DNA from: Sphingobium sp. YR768
GTDB taxonomy: Bacteria; Pseudomonadota; Alphaproteobacteria; Sphingomonadales; Sphingomonadaceae
Assembly: GCF_900111125.1 (NCBI RefSeq)
Contig: NZ_FOGE01000010.1
Coordinates: 1-64,000, forward strand
Length of the DNA stretch: 64,000 nucleotides
Direction of reading: 5' to 3'
A program made the position numbers and the translations under genes. The notes below the pieces were generated by a model that made no database searches, was not told where the DNA came from, and was given only the letters and a program-made list of their open reading frames with translations. The stretch's first letter is position 1. Every line of letters begins with the position of its first letter. Shown here piece by piece: positions 40,682-50,632 of the stretch.

Positions 40682-41428
40682 CTATTCCCAATCGCCATTG
40701 ATCGTCATCCACGCTGCCGTCGCTGCGATCGCAGCCGTCTCCGCGCGAAGGATACGCGGGCCGAGCGATACCGGCACTGCGTCCGGCGTGGCGCGGATAG
40801 CTTCGCGCTCAGCCGGATCAAAGCCGCCCTCCGGTCCGACCAGAAAGGCGGCGGGGCCGGGATGGGCGCGCAGCGTCGCCTCCAGCGGGGCGCCGCCCGT
40901 CTCATCTGCGAAAAAGAGGTGGCGACCGGCCGGCCAGCTTTTCAGCAAGATGTCCAGCTTCACCATCTCGGTGAGTTCGGGCAGCGCGGTGCGCCCGCAT
41001 TGCTCGGCCGCCTCCACCAGATGGGCGTGCAGCCGGTCGAGGTTCAACTTGTCCACAACGGCCCGACGGGTCAGCACAGGCTGGAGCCGGGCGACGCCCA
41101 GTTCGCACGCCTTCTCTGCGATCAGGTCGATCCGTCCCTTCTTGATCGGCGCGCAGCAGAGCCAGAAATCGGGGACATGCTCGGGCGGTTTCGTCTGGCT
41201 GATACATTCCAGCACCAGATCGCGCTTGCGGATATCGCGCACCCGCGCCGCCCATTCGCCCGATCGGCCGTCGAACAGCAGCACGATATCATCGGGCTTC
41301 ACCCGCATGACGCTGATCAGATAATGGGCCGGATTGCCGTCTACCGGCACGGCGACGCCTTCGCCCAATTGGGTTTCGACATGCAGGCGCGGGGCGCTTT
41401 GCGAGGGCCAGGCGGGGGTAGCGGTCAT
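40682..41428 (-). CDS. rsmE: 16S rRNA m3U1498 methyltransferase
   Basis: A 248-residue SPOUT-type methyltransferase. The N-terminal PUA-like part ends near residue 75; the C-terminal trefoil knot has AFLVGPEGGFDPAEREA and VSLGPRILRAETAAIAA, both typical. It methylates N3 of U1498 in 16S rRNA. Start at 41428 (MTATPAW). It is probably cotranscribed with gshA, as in many alphaproteobacteria. Confidence 0.9.
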   Translation of the reverse strand: MTATPAWPSQSAPRLHVETQLGEGVAVPVDGNPAHYLISVMRVKPDDIVLLFDGRSGEWAARVRDIRKRDLVLECISQTKPPEHVPDFWLCCAPIKKGRIDLIAEKACELGVARLQPVLTRRAVVDKLNLDRLHAHLVEAAEQCGRTALPELTEMVKLDILLKSWPAGRHLFFADETGGAPLEATLRAHPGPAAFLVGPEGGFDPAEREAIRATPDAVPVSLGPRILRAETAAIAATAAWMTINGDWE

Positions 41429-41513
41429 CTCGTCTCTTGTCTTGCCGGATACATGTTCTTCCCTAAAGAGAAGCATGGCCCTTCGACAAGCGTTAGGGCG
41501 GACGGAGTCGCAG

Positions 41514-42422
41514 TTGAATCAAAGCATCGTTCCCGACAGTGAAGCGCGCGGCCTGCTCGCGCGGTTGCCGGATACCCCCCGCACGCTGGCGCAACTGGCG
41601 CGATTCGACCGGCCGATCGGCTGGTGGCTGCTCTTCTGGCCCGGCGCATGGGCGGTCGCGCTGGCCGGTGGAGGCTTTGCGCGCTGGCCGCTGATCGGCT
41701 GGCTGCTGCTGGGCAGCATCGCGATGCGCGGCGCGGGCTGCGTCTTCAACGACATTGTCGACCGTGATCTCGACCGGAAGGTCGCGCGCACCGCCGCGCG
41801 TCCGCTGGCGAGTGGGGCGATGGCGGTCAGGACGGCATGGTTGTGGCTGGTGGCGCTGTGCCTCATCGGCCTGATCGTGCTGCTGCAACTCACTTTTTAT
41901 GCCCAGATTGTGGCGTTGGGCAGCCTGGCGCTGGTCGCCGCCTATCCGTTCATGAAGCGAATCACCGGCTGGCCGCAGCTGTGGCTGGGCCTCGTTTTTT
42001 CCTGGGCGGCGCTGGTGGGCTGGAGCGAGGTGGCGGGCGCACTCACTTTGCCGGGCCTTCTGCTCTATGCAGGCAGCATTTTTTGGGTGGTGGGCTATGA
42101 CACCATCTACGCGCTACAGGACCGGGAGGATGACGCGCTGATCGGCATCGGCTCCAGCGCCCTGTCGATGGGGCGGCATGTGCGCGGCGGGGTGACGCTG
42201 TGTTACGCACTGGCACTGACGCTCTGGGCCTGTGCAATATGGCAAATACGCCCCCAATCGTTAGCCTTGGCAGCCCTGCTGCCTATGGCCGTCCATCTGC
42301 TGTGGCAGGTGGGCACCCTGAAAGAAGATGGAGTCGATCCGCTGCGTAAATTCCGGTCCAACCGTTTCTCCGGTTTCCTGATGTTTCTGGGCTGTCTGGT
42401 CGTGGGGAGCGCATCGCTTTGA
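41514..42422 (+). CDS. ubiA: 4-hydroxybenzoate octaprenyltransferase
   Basis: About 302 residues from a TTG at 41514 with GGAG six bases upstream; an ATG at 41475 would add 13 residues. It attaches the polyprenyl tail to 4-hydroxybenzoate in ubiquinone synthesis. The Asp-rich motifs are NDIVDRDLDRKVARTAARPL and YDTIYALQDREDD; about eight membrane helices are visible. The stop overlaps the next start (TTGA). Confidence 0.9.
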   Translation: MNQSIVPDSEARGLLARLPDTPRTLAQLARFDRPIGWWLLFWPGAWAVALAGGGFARWPLIGWLLLGSIAMRGAGCVFNDIVDRDLDRKVARTAARPLASGAMAVRTAWLWLVALCLIGLIVLLQLTFYAQIVALGSLALVAAYPFMKRITGWPQLWLGLVFSWAALVGWSEVAGALTLPGLLLYAGSIFWVVGYDTIYALQDREDDALIGIGSSALSMGRHVRGGVTLCYALALTLWACAIWQIRPQSLALAALLPMAVHLLWQVGTLKEDGVDPLRKFRSNRFSGFLMFLGCLVVGSASL

Positions 42423-43873
42423 CGCCGCAACCGGGTACGGACTGCTGGCGGATAGCCCGCGCCGAAAAGGCCAGCGTCATCATCGACGCGGACAATTATT
42501 TCCGTCAGGCCCGCGCCGCCATGATGAAGGCGACGCGCCGCATCATGCTGATCGGCTGGGATTTCGATCCGGCGATCAGCCTGCTGCGCGAAGATGAGGC
42601 GAAGGATGGCGCGCCGGTCGTCATCGGCGATTTCATCACCTGGCTGGTGGAACGGACCCCGGGACTGGAAATCTTCCTGCTGCGCTGGGATGTGGGCGCC
42701 ATGAAATCGATGGTGCGGCCCTCGCATCTGGTGACGACTTTGCGCTGGATGGCGCATCCGCGCATCACCGTGAAGCTGGATGGCCATCATCCCCCGGCCG
42801 CATCCCATCACCAGAAGATCGTGGTGATCGACGATTGCTTCGCCTTCTGTGGCGGCATCGACATGACCGGCGACCGATGGGACACGCGCCACCATCGCGA
42901 TGAAGAGCCGGGGCGGCTCCATCCCGATGGCACACCTTATGCCCCCTGGCATGATGCGACGACGGCATTGATGGGACCGGTCGCTGCCGCGCTGGGCGAA
43001 CATGCGCGCAATCGCTGGGTGGGGGCGGGCGGAGATCCGCTGGAGCCGGTCGACGGCGTGCAGGATTGCTGGCCGGACCATCTGCCGGTGCAGTTCGAGG
43101 GCGTCGATGTCGCCATCGCCCGCACCGCGCCCAAGATGGACGATCAGGAGGAACTGACCGAAATCGAGCAGCTTTACCTGCACCAGATTGCGGCGGCGAA
43201 GCACCGCATCTACGCCGAAAGCCAATATTTCGCCTCCCGCCGCATTGCCGAGGCGATCGCCAAGCGGCTGGTCGAGCCGGACGGCCCGGAAATCGTCATC
43301 GTCAATCCCGAACAGGCTGATGGTTGGCTGGAACAGCAGGCGATGGACTCCGCCCGCGCCCGCCTGTTCGAAGCATTGAAGGCGCGCGACACCCATGGTC
43401 GCTTTCGCATCTATCACCCCTTCACCAGTCGCGGCGTGCCCATCTATGTCCATGCCAAGATATTGATCGTGGACGACCGGCTGATCCGTGTCGGCTCCTC
43501 CAACATGAACAACCGATCGATGCGGCTGGACACCGAATGCGACGTCTGCATCGACACCGCGCTGCCCGGCAATGACGGGCGGCAGGCGACGATCCTGAAG
43601 ATCCGTGACGACCTGATCGCCGAACATCTCGACCTGCCGGCCGAGCGGGTGTCGGCGGTGATTGCCGAACGCGGCCTGATCGCGGGGATCGAGGAATTGC
43701 GCCAGAAGCCCGGCCGCACCCTGCGCCCCTATGTGACGCCCGACCTCAACGAGGTGCAGCAATGGATCGCCGACCATGAGGTGCTGGACCCCGAAGGGCC
43801 GGAGGAAATGTTCGAACCCGTCAGCGAACGGGGCCTGTTCCGCCGGATGAAGGGCTGGTTCGGGCGGGGTTAA
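42419..43873 (+). CDS. Phospholipase D family protein
   Basis: A 484-residue protein with two HKD motifs: HHQKIVVIDDCFAFCGGIDM near residue 137 and HAKILIVDDRLIRVGSSNMN near 345, both complete. Each contributes half of the active site for phosphodiester transfer. No signal peptide; the protein may be membrane-associated. TTG start overlapping the ubiA stop suggests coupled translation. It could be a phospholipase D or cardiolipin-synthase-like enzyme. Confidence 0.9.
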   Translation: MTPQPGTDCWRIARAEKASVIIDADNYFRQARAAMMKATRRIMLIGWDFDPAISLLREDEAKDGAPVVIGDFITWLVERTPGLEIFLLRWDVGAMKSMVRPSHLVTTLRWMAHPRITVKLDGHHPPAASHHQKIVVIDDCFAFCGGIDMTGDRWDTRHHRDEEPGRLHPDGTPYAPWHDATTALMGPVAAALGEHARNRWVGAGGDPLEPVDGVQDCWPDHLPVQFEGVDVAIARTAPKMDDQEELTEIEQLYLHQIAAAKHRIYAESQYFASRRIAEAIAKRLVEPDGPEIVIVNPEQADGWLEQQAMDSARARLFEALKARDTHGRFRIYHPFTSRGVPIYVHAKILIVDDRLIRVGSSNMNNRSMRLDTECDVCIDTALPGNDGRQATILKIRDDLIAEHLDLPAERVSAVIAERGLIAGIEELRQKPGRTLRPYVTPDLNEVQQWIADHEVLDPEGPEEMFEPVSERGLFRRMKGWFGRG

Positions 43874-44979
43874 AGCGCGGCCAGCGCTTCGGCGATCCGC
43901 CCCACCGCGACGTCGAAGCCCTCCGCCTGCTGCGCGAAGCCCAGTCGCATATGGGCGGGATGGCCGAAACAGTCTCCCGGCGCGAGCAATACGCCCTGCG
44001 CCGCGAGACTCTGGCAAAAGGGGCGGCTGTCTCGGCCGTCCACCAGCCAGGGGAAGGCGGTCGTCCCGCCCTCCGGCCGCACCCAGTCAAGCCGACCGCC
44101 CGATTCCGACACCAGCCTGTCGAGCATCGCGATATTATTCTGCGCGACTAAACGCAGCCGCGCGAGAATGGCTTCGCTGTGCTGCAAGGCCTGCGTTGCC
44201 AGCCGTTCCAGCAAAGGCGAACTGCTGATCGTGAAATAGCTGCGGGCGTCGACGATCCGTGCGCGCCGGTCGGCGTCAGCATCGATCAGCCAGCCCGTGC
44301 GCAGCCCCGGCAGCGACAGCGCCTTGGACAGGTCGCTGGTGACGATGACATTGGGAATGCCGGCGGCCGAAGTCTGCGGCGCGGCGAAATAAAGCGGGTG
44401 ATAGACTTCATCCACCAGCAACGGCACGCCGCGTTCGGCAAGGGCGGCGGCCAGCGCCTCGATTTCGGCGCGCGGCATCACAGTGCCGGTCGGATTGTGC
44501 GGCGTGTTGAGGATGACCAGCGCCGTGTCGGCATCGACCTGCGCCAGGATCGCGTCGGCGCGCTGCGCGAACCTATCCGACCGCTCCAGCCGATAGCTGC
44601 GTGCTGAGAGTCCCCAGGCCTGCGCCACCGCCGCATAGGCAGGATAGCCCGGATCGGGCAGGACGATATTCGCGCCCGGCTGTGCACTCAGGCAAAAGAG
44701 GATCGATAGCGCTTCCGACGATCCGGTGGTGGCAATCACCGCATCCGATTCCACACCGTGAAAGGCGCCGATCGCTTCGCGCAACGGTCGGCTGCCTTCG
44801 GGCGGCGCGTAGCTCAGGACAATGTCGTCGATAGCCAACGGTTCCGCACTCAGCGCACACAGGTCCGCAACGCTCCAGCGCGGGCCGGTGCTTGATGCCA
44901 GATTATAAGCGATCGGCGGGGTCGCGAAATCATAGCTCGACAGCCAGTGATCGAGGGCGAAGGGGGGCAGTTGCACCAT
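43870..44979 (-). CDS. Class I/II pyridoxal-phosphate aminotransferase
   Basis: About 369 residues from the ATG at 44979, preceded by AAGGA. Cofactor motifs: LNTPHNPTG, the Asp/Tyr in LVDEVYHPLY, the Schiff-base Lys in TSDLSKALSLPGLRTGW and the C-terminal Arg in AHMRLGFA. Substrate cannot be told from sequence; the short N-terminus and TGSSEALSILF segment resemble aspartate-aminotransferase-like enzymes of unknown role. It is convergent with the PLD gene by 4 bp. Confidence 0.85.
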   Translation of the reverse strand: MVQLPPFALDHWLSSYDFATPPIAYNLASSTGPRWSVADLCALSAEPLAIDDIVLSYAPPEGSRPLREAIGAFHGVESDAVIATTGSSEALSILFCLSAQPGANIVLPDPGYPAYAAVAQAWGLSARSYRLERSDRFAQRADAILAQVDADTALVILNTPHNPTGTVMPRAEIEALAAALAERGVPLLVDEVYHPLYFAAPQTSAAGIPNVIVTSDLSKALSLPGLRTGWLIDADADRRARIVDARSYFTISSSPLLERLATQALQHSEAILARLRLVAQNNIAMLDRLVSESGGRLDWVRPEGGTTAFPWLVDGRDSRPFCQSLAAQGVLLAPGDCFGHPAHMRLGFAQQAEGFDVAVGRIAEALAAL

Positions 44980-45056
44980 GGGCATTCCTTGTCGTTGCGC
45001 CGCGATGCTGATGCGCCATCACGGCAGGAACAAGGACCGATCGGGGCGGGCTGGCC

Positions 45057-48000
45057 TTATTCCGACGCCAGCAAGGCCTCCGCGCCGTGCAGGTTGACCG
45101 ATACCAAGCGGCTCACCCCCCGTTCGACCATGGTGACGCCGAACAGGCGGTGCATGCGCGCCATGCTGACGGCATTGTGGGTGACGATCAGGTAACGGGT
45201 GTTGGTCTGCGCCACCATCGCGTCCAGCAGGTCGCAGAAGCGTTCGACATTGGCGTCGTCCAGCGGCGCATCGACCTCGTCCAGCACGCAGATCGGCGCG
45301 GGATTGGTCAGGAACAGGCCGAAGATCAGCGCCACGGCGGTCAACGCCTGCTCGCCGCCCGATAGCAGGGTCAGCGCGGCCAGCTTCTTGCCCGGCGGCT
45401 GGGCCATGATTTCAAGACCGGCTTCCAGCGGATCGTCGCTGTCGATCAGTTCCAGATGCGCCTGTCCGCCATTGAACAATGTGGTGAACAGACGCCGGAA
45501 ATGGCCGTCCACCGCCTCGAACGCGGCCAGCAACCGCTGCCGCCCCTCGCGATTGAGGCTGCCGATCGACCCGCGCAACTGATTGATCGCCTGCGTCAGC
45601 TCCGCGCTTTCGGCACGGCTGGTTGCCTGCGTGGCTTCCAGTTCCTCCAGTTCCTGCGCCGCGACCAGATTGACCGGGCCGATCCGCTCGCGTTCGATCA
45701 CGAACCGGTCATGCTCTGCCTGTTCGGTCTGGGCCAGCCGCATGTCCGCACTGGAAAAGCCCAGTTTCTCCGGCAGCACCGGCGGCGGGCATTCGAACCG
45801 TTCGCCCGACAGGCGATTGGTTTCGATCCGTCGTTCATCGGCCGCTTCGGCACGGGCGACGGCGGTGGCGCGGGCTTCCCGTGCCGCGGCCAGCGTTTCG
45901 CCCGCCTGCGCGGCCCGCCCTTCGGCACTGCGCAGCGCGCCTTCCGCTTCCATTTCGGCGTGGCGGGCGTGATCGGCGGCGTCGGTCAGCGCGCTGCCCC
46001 GGTCGCTCAGATCGGTGATCGCCCGCGCCAGCGCATCGGGCTGCGCCTCGATCGCGGCGTGCTCGGTCGCAATCTCTTCCGCCCGGTCGACCATGGCGGC
46101 GATGCGCTTGGCGGCCTCCCCGGCGCGGGCGCGCCATCCCTTCGTCTCGGCATCGGCAGCCGCCTGTCGCTCGCGATCGCTGGACAAAGCGCGGTCTGCC
46201 AATGCCTGATCGGCCTGCAACTGGCTGACGGCGGCGCGGGCCTTCTCGCTGGTCTGCACCAGCGCAGCGACCAGCGTCCGGGTTTCCGCACCATCGGGCA
46301 CAGTGGCGCGCGCCGTCCCGGCCTTGTCATGCTCGGCCTGCGCGGCGGTCTGATCCCGCCGGGCTTCGGCCAGTCGTTCCTCTATCCCTTCGCGCCGCCC
46401 GGCCAGTCGCTCCAGCGCCGTCGTCGCTTCGTCAGCGGCGCGCAGCGCGGCGCGCAGCCGCTGATCGGCCTGCGACAATGCCGTCCGACCCGCCGCCAGG
46501 GTCTGCGCTGCCGCCTGCTCGCGCGCCTTGGCCTCCTCCTGCGCCGTGGCGGCACCATCCACCTCCGCCTGTGCAGCGGGGCGGGCGGCAGCAATCGCCT
46601 CCAGCCGGTTAAGACGGATTAGTCGCTCGGCCGCCGCCGCGCCGCCTTCCAGCGCGATATAGCCGTCCCAGCGGCGCAACCGCCCGTCCAGCGTGACGAT
46701 CCGCTGCCCGACCGCCAGGGACTGGCCGTCATCCTCCTGCGCCACCGCAACCTGCGCCAGACGCCGGGCAAGTTCCGTCGGCGCGCTGACATGGGTGGCA
46801 AGCGCGGTCGTCCCGACAGGCAGCGCCGGATCGGCGGGCAGAGCATCGGCCCCGGCCCAGCGCCTTTTGCCCTCGGCCCCGACCGGCGCTTCCAGATCGT
46901 CGCCCAGCGCGGCCGCCAGCGCGCGTTCATAGCCGGGCGTCGCCTTCAGATGATCCAGCGCGCGGCTGCGCTGGCCGCTGCCGCTATCGATGGCCCGCTT
47001 CAGCGCCGCCGCCTCGCTATCCAGCGCCGCCAATCCCGCGCGGGCAGACGCCAGCGCGGCTTCGGCGCTGGCGCGCGCTTCAGCGGCTGTCTGCCGATCA
47101 CGATCGGCGGTCTGGATAGTAGTTTCGGCCGCATCGCGATCGGCCCCGGCCTGCGCCTGCGCATCGATGGCGGCGGCACGCTGCGCTTCCAGCGGCGCCG
47201 CGTCGGGCAGGGCGCCCGCTTCGGCGGCCAGTCGCGCCACATCCCGTTCCGCCCGGTCCAGCCGGCTGCGCGCTGCCGTCAGAGCCGCCTCCGCGACCCG
47301 CAATTCGGCCTGTTCCGCCGCCTGTTTCGCCATCGCCTTGGCCAGGTCCAGCTCGGTGTCGCGTGCAGCCGCTTCGGCCGTAGCGATACGCACGGCAAAA
47401 TCGGGGCGCAGCTTTTCGGTGTCCGCGATCCGCGCCTTCAGCGTCGCGATCTCGGCGGTCAGCCGGGCGATGGCATCCGCCGCATCATTGGCCAGCGTCC
47501 CTTCGCGCGCCCGGTCTTCTTCCAGCCGCTTCGCCTGCTGGGCCAGATCGGACAGACGGCGCACCACCGAGTCCCGCTCGGTCCGGAGCGCCGCGAGCCG
47601 GTGGCCGGCTTCATTGGCGGCATCGCGCGCTTCTTGCGCGGCGGCGCGGCGGTCGGCGAGTGCGGCGACGGCGGCCTGCGCATGGGCGGCGGCGGCCATC
47701 TGCCCCTCCTGCGCGGCCGATACGGCGGAGTCGGCCTGCTTTGCCTCCGCCCGAGCGGCTTCCGCGCTGGCATTGGCCTCCCGCCACCGGGCAAACAGCA
47801 CCCGCCCTTCGGCGACCCTGATCTGGTCGGACAGGCGGATATAGCGTTCGGCCGCCTTGGCCTGTCGCCGCAAGCTGGACGCCCGGGCGTCCATGTCGAT
47901 CAATATTTCGTCCAGCCGCGCCAGATTGGCCTCGGCCGCGCGCAATTTCTGCTCGGCATCCTTGCGCCGGACATGCAGGCCGGCAATCCCCGCCGCTTCC

Positions 48001-48500
48001 TCCAGCATGGCGCGCCGTTCCTGCGGCTTGGCGGCGATGACGGCGGCGATGCGCCCCTGGCTGACCAGCGCCGGGCTATGCGGTCCGGTCGCGGCGTCGG
48101 CGAAGACCAGCGCCACATCCTTGGCCCGCACATCCCGGCCATTGGCGCGATAGGCGCTGCCCGCGCCGCGTTCGATGCGGCGCGTGACTTCCAGTTCGCC
48201 GTCCGCGCCCACATCGACCGCATTGAACAGCTCGCCCTGTTCCTGCACGGTCAGCAGCGAGACTTCGGCAAAGTCGCGCTGCGGCCGGCTGGTGGTGCCG
48301 GCGAAGATCACATCCTCCATGCCGCCGCCGCGCATGGATTTGGCGCTGGATTCGCCCATCACCCAGCGGATGGCTTCCAGCAGGTTGGACTTGCCGCAGC
48401 CATTGGGGCCGACAATGCCGGTCAGGCCCGGTTCGATCCGCAACTCCGTCGCATCGACGAAGCTCTTGAAGCCGGAGAGCTTGAGGCGCTTTATCTGCAC
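45057..48500 (-). CDS. smc: Chromosome segregation ATPase SMC
   Basis: A 1147-residue condensin subunit. Residues 1-170 hold Walker A GPNGCGKSNLLEAIRW; two long Ala/Glu/Arg-rich coiled coils flank a hinge near residues 520-650; the C-terminal head has the ABC signature TLLSGGEQALTAVALIF and Walker B region CVLDEVDAPLDDANV. With ScpA and ScpB it organises the chromosome. It reads toward the aminotransferase. Confidence 0.95.
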   Translation of the reverse strand: MQIKRLKLSGFKSFVDATELRIEPGLTGIVGPNGCGKSNLLEAIRWVMGESSAKSMRGGGMEDVIFAGTTSRPQRDFAEVSLLTVQEQGELFNAVDVGADGELEVTRRIERGAGSAYRANGRDVRAKDVALVFADAATGPHSPALVSQGRIAAVIAAKPQERRAMLEEAAGIAGLHVRRKDAEQKLRAAEANLARLDEILIDMDARASSLRRQAKAAERYIRLSDQIRVAEGRVLFARWREANASAEAARAEAKQADSAVSAAQEGQMAAAAHAQAAVAALADRRAAAQEARDAANEAGHRLAALRTERDSVVRRLSDLAQQAKRLEEDRAREGTLANDAADAIARLTAEIATLKARIADTEKLRPDFAVRIATAEAAARDTELDLAKAMAKQAAEQAELRVAEAALTAARSRLDRAERDVARLAAEAGALPDAAPLEAQRAAAIDAQAQAGADRDAAETTIQTADRDRQTAAEARASAEAALASARAGLAALDSEAAALKRAIDSGSGQRSRALDHLKATPGYERALAAALGDDLEAPVGAEGKRRWAGADALPADPALPVGTTALATHVSAPTELARRLAQVAVAQEDDGQSLAVGQRIVTLDGRLRRWDGYIALEGGAAAAERLIRLNRLEAIAAARPAAQAEVDGAATAQEEAKAREQAAAQTLAAGRTALSQADQRLRAALRAADEATTALERLAGRREGIEERLAEARRDQTAAQAEHDKAGTARATVPDGAETRTLVAALVQTSEKARAAVSQLQADQALADRALSSDRERQAAADAETKGWRARAGEAAKRIAAMVDRAEEIATEHAAIEAQPDALARAITDLSDRGSALTDAADHARHAEMEAEGALRSAEGRAAQAGETLAAAREARATAVARAEAADERRIETNRLSGERFECPPPVLPEKLGFSSADMRLAQTEQAEHDRFVIERERIGPVNLVAAQELEELEATQATSRAESAELTQAINQLRGSIGSLNREGRQRLLAAFEAVDGHFRRLFTTLFNGGQAHLELIDSDDPLEAGLEIMAQPPGKKLAALTLLSGGEQALTAVALIFGLFLTNPAPICVLDEVDAPLDDANVERFCDLLDAMVAQTNTRYLIVTHNAVSMARMHRLFGVTMVERGVSRLVSVNLHGAEALLASE

Positions 48501-48574
48501 GGCATCGTGCCGGGGCAGCCTGCCGCCCCGGCCTTCCTATGCGCGCGCGCTGATGTCAGCCCCCCCTGCGCCAA

Positions 48575-49315
48575 TCAGAGTCCCGCTTCCTTGAGCTTGG
48601 GCTGCAACGTCGCCCAGGTGGCGGTATTCTGCACCACCACTCCGTTCAGGACGAAGGTCGGCGTGCCTTCGATATTATACTGGCTGTTGGCCGCTTCCAC
48701 GCCCTTGGCCAGCTTGGTCGCGGCCGCTGTGTCGGCCAGGCACTGCTTGGCCTGATCGGCGGAAATGCCGCGCTGCTGGGCGAATTCGACCAGTCCGGCA
48801 ATCTGGGCGATGGCGCCGGGGCGCTGCGGCGCGGGCAGTTGCTCGACCGCCTTGAACGCCGCGTCATTGCCCTGCACCTTGTCGAACATCGCGCCCTGAT
48901 TGGCGAAAAACTGTTCCGACAGCGGATAGAAGATGTCCTTGCCGCCGCACCGGGCCAGCAGCGCGGTCGACAGGTCGATCGGATCGCGCAGATAGGGGCG
49001 GAATTCGAAGCTCATCTTGCCGGTGTCGACGATCTTCCTGATCTCTTCCGACGCTTCTTCGGAGAAGGCCTTGCAATGGCTACAGGTGTAGGAGCCGAAC
49101 TCGATCAGCTTCACCTTCGCATCGGGATTGCCCATCAGATAATAGCCGTCCGGCGTCTCGGCGAGCGTTTCGGACCAGCTGGTGCCGGCAGGCGCGGCCA
49201 CGGCGGCAACCGGCTCACCGGTCGGCTTGGCGCCTTCCTCGCTCTTGTTGCAGGCGGACAGGCTGAGGCTCAGGGCGATAAGGGCGATACCGGAAAGGGC
49301 TTTCACGACGGGCAA
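48575..49315 (-). CDS. DsbA-like thiol oxidoreductase, lipoprotein
   Basis: A 246-residue protein with a signal peptide and lipobox (LSAC). The thioredoxin active site is SYTCSHCKAF (CxxC) near residue 78 and the cis-Pro loop is in EGTPTFVLNG. Between lies the helical insertion of the DsbA_4/thioredoxin_4 type. It forms disulfides in the periplasm or reduces them. The adjacent gene is a close relative, making a tandem pair downstream of dciA. Confidence 0.85.
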   Translation of the reverse strand: MPVVKALSGIALIALSLSLSACNKSEEGAKPTGEPVAAVAAPAGTSWSETLAETPDGYYLMGNPDAKVKLIEFGSYTCSHCKAFSEEASEEIRKIVDTGKMSFEFRPYLRDPIDLSTALLARCGGKDIFYPLSEQFFANQGAMFDKVQGNDAAFKAVEQLPAPQRPGAIAQIAGLVEFAQQRGISADQAKQCLADTAAATKLAKGVEAANSQYNIEGTPTFVLNGVVVQNTATWATLQPKLKEAGL

Positions 49316-49350
49316 GGCTCCGATGATGGCTATGGGGAAGGGGGTTTAGA

Positions 49351-50016
49351 TCAGCGGGCAGCGGCGGGCAATGCGGCCTGAAGAATGGCCCAGGTCGATC
49401 CCTGCACCAGCGTCCCGTTGACGACGAAGCCGGGGGTGCCGGTGATCTTCACCTTGTTCCACGCTTCGTCGGTCATGGCCAGAACCTGCTTCATCGATTG
49501 CGGGCTGGCGATGCAGGCGTTGAGCTGCGCATTGGTGAAGCCGCGCTTGTTCATCAGCGCATAAAGGCCGGTCTTCTGGCCGATATCCTGCAATGCGGGC
49601 ACCTGCTCGGTCGGCTTGGTCGCGTCGCGGTCATAGGTTTCCAACTGCTCCATCCAGGCGGTCTGGTTGGCGAACAACGCTTCATGATTGCCCATGAAAC
49701 GGGCAGGGCCGCCGCAGCGGGCCAGCAGGGCGGCGGTCAGGTCATATTTGTCGCGCACGGCGTTGCGCACCTCGACCGCGACCTTGCCACCCTTCACATA
49801 GCCCGCTTTCAGCGGTGCGCTCGCCTCACCAACGAAATGAGCGCAGTGCGAACAGGTATAGCTTACATATTCGACCAGCTTCGTGGGGGCCGCCGGATTG
49901 CCCATAAAATGGCCGCCGATCGGCGTGATGGTGACGCGGCTGACCCAGTTGACGGCGGGCGCGGCGATCAGGGCGGCGGGAACGGCGATCAGGGCGAGCG
50001 ACAGGAGTTTTTTCAT
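49351..50016 (-). CDS. DsbA-like thiol oxidoreductase
   Basis: A 221-residue protein starting MKKLLSLALIAVPAALIAAP, a cleavable signal. The active site YTCSHCAHFVGEAS near residue 53 and cis-Pro GTPGFVVNG match the neighbouring gene, as does the helical insertion. The two are about 35 percent alike by eye and probably arose by duplication. They lie in one operon with the gene at 48575. Confidence 0.85.
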   Translation of the reverse strand: MKKLLSLALIAVPAALIAAPAVNWVSRVTITPIGGHFMGNPAAPTKLVEYVSYTCSHCAHFVGEASAPLKAGYVKGGKVAVEVRNAVRDKYDLTAALLARCGGPARFMGNHEALFANQTAWMEQLETYDRDATKPTEQVPALQDIGQKTGLYALMNKRGFTNAQLNACIASPQSMKQVLAMTDEAWNKVKITGTPGFVVNGTLVQGSTWAILQAALPAAAR

Positions 50017-50063
50017 GGGGCGGGTCCGTAACAAGAGCCGGCTGAACCACAGCCGAACTGATA

Positions 50064-50606
50064 TCAGTTGATCTTGGGCAAGCCGCTGCTGTTGGCAAGC
50101 CCCTGCGCCAGCGATTCCAGCACCGCGCGCAATTCCGGGTCGCCAATGTCGCGCAGCGAATCGCCCAGTTCGACCGGAATGGGCTTCAGGTTGCGTGGCG
50201 GCGGGCGGCGCTCGGCGTTGGCAGGACGCACATCGCCCTGCCGCATCGCCACCTTGGCGACGGCGGCATAGCCGAAGAAGCGGTTCACCCGCTCGACAAT
50301 GTCCGGCAGCACATGCTGGACCATCGGCGCATGGCCGCTCATGACGGTCAGTTGCAGCGTGCCGCCAGCCTTCTGGCCCACCGGGAAGCGGATCGATTCG
50401 GGCGCGCTGATACTGGCATAATGCGGCCCGACAATTTCCGCCCAGCGGGTCACGATGCTGGACTGGACGAAGCCGAATTTGCGGAAGGCGGCCCGCCCGA
50501 TATCGGGCATCAGGTCGGAAATCCGGCGCGGCGCGCCGATGCGTGGCCGTTCTTCGGCCGGCACTTTGCGACTCTTCATTTTCGGTGGGACCGGGCGTTC
50601 CGTCAT
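50064..50606 (-). CDS. dciA: DciA-family (DUF721) protein
   Basis: A 180-residue protein, start at 50606. The central DUF721 region is FRKFGFVQSSIVTRWAEIVG, then LQLTVMSGHAPMVQHVLPDI, followed by a Pro/Arg-rich tail. DciA loads or guides the DnaB helicase in bacteria without DnaC. It is divergent from mutY with a 26-bp gap, and the two DsbA-like genes follow it. Confidence 0.85.
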   Translation of the reverse strand: MTERPVPPKMKSRKVPAEERPRIGAPRRISDLMPDIGRAAFRKFGFVQSSIVTRWAEIVGPHYASISAPESIRFPVGQKAGGTLQLTVMSGHAPMVQHVLPDIVERVNRFFGYAAVAKVAMRQGDVRPANAERRPPPRNLKPIPVELGDSLRDIGDPELRAVLESLAQGLANSSGLPKIN

Positions 50607-50632
50607 GGCGCGCTTAATGGCATAGGGCCGCC

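Noticed and set aside
46791..48755. 654-residue frame opposite smc
   Set aside because: Shadow of the GC-rich smc gene; Gly/Arg-rich composition with no domain.
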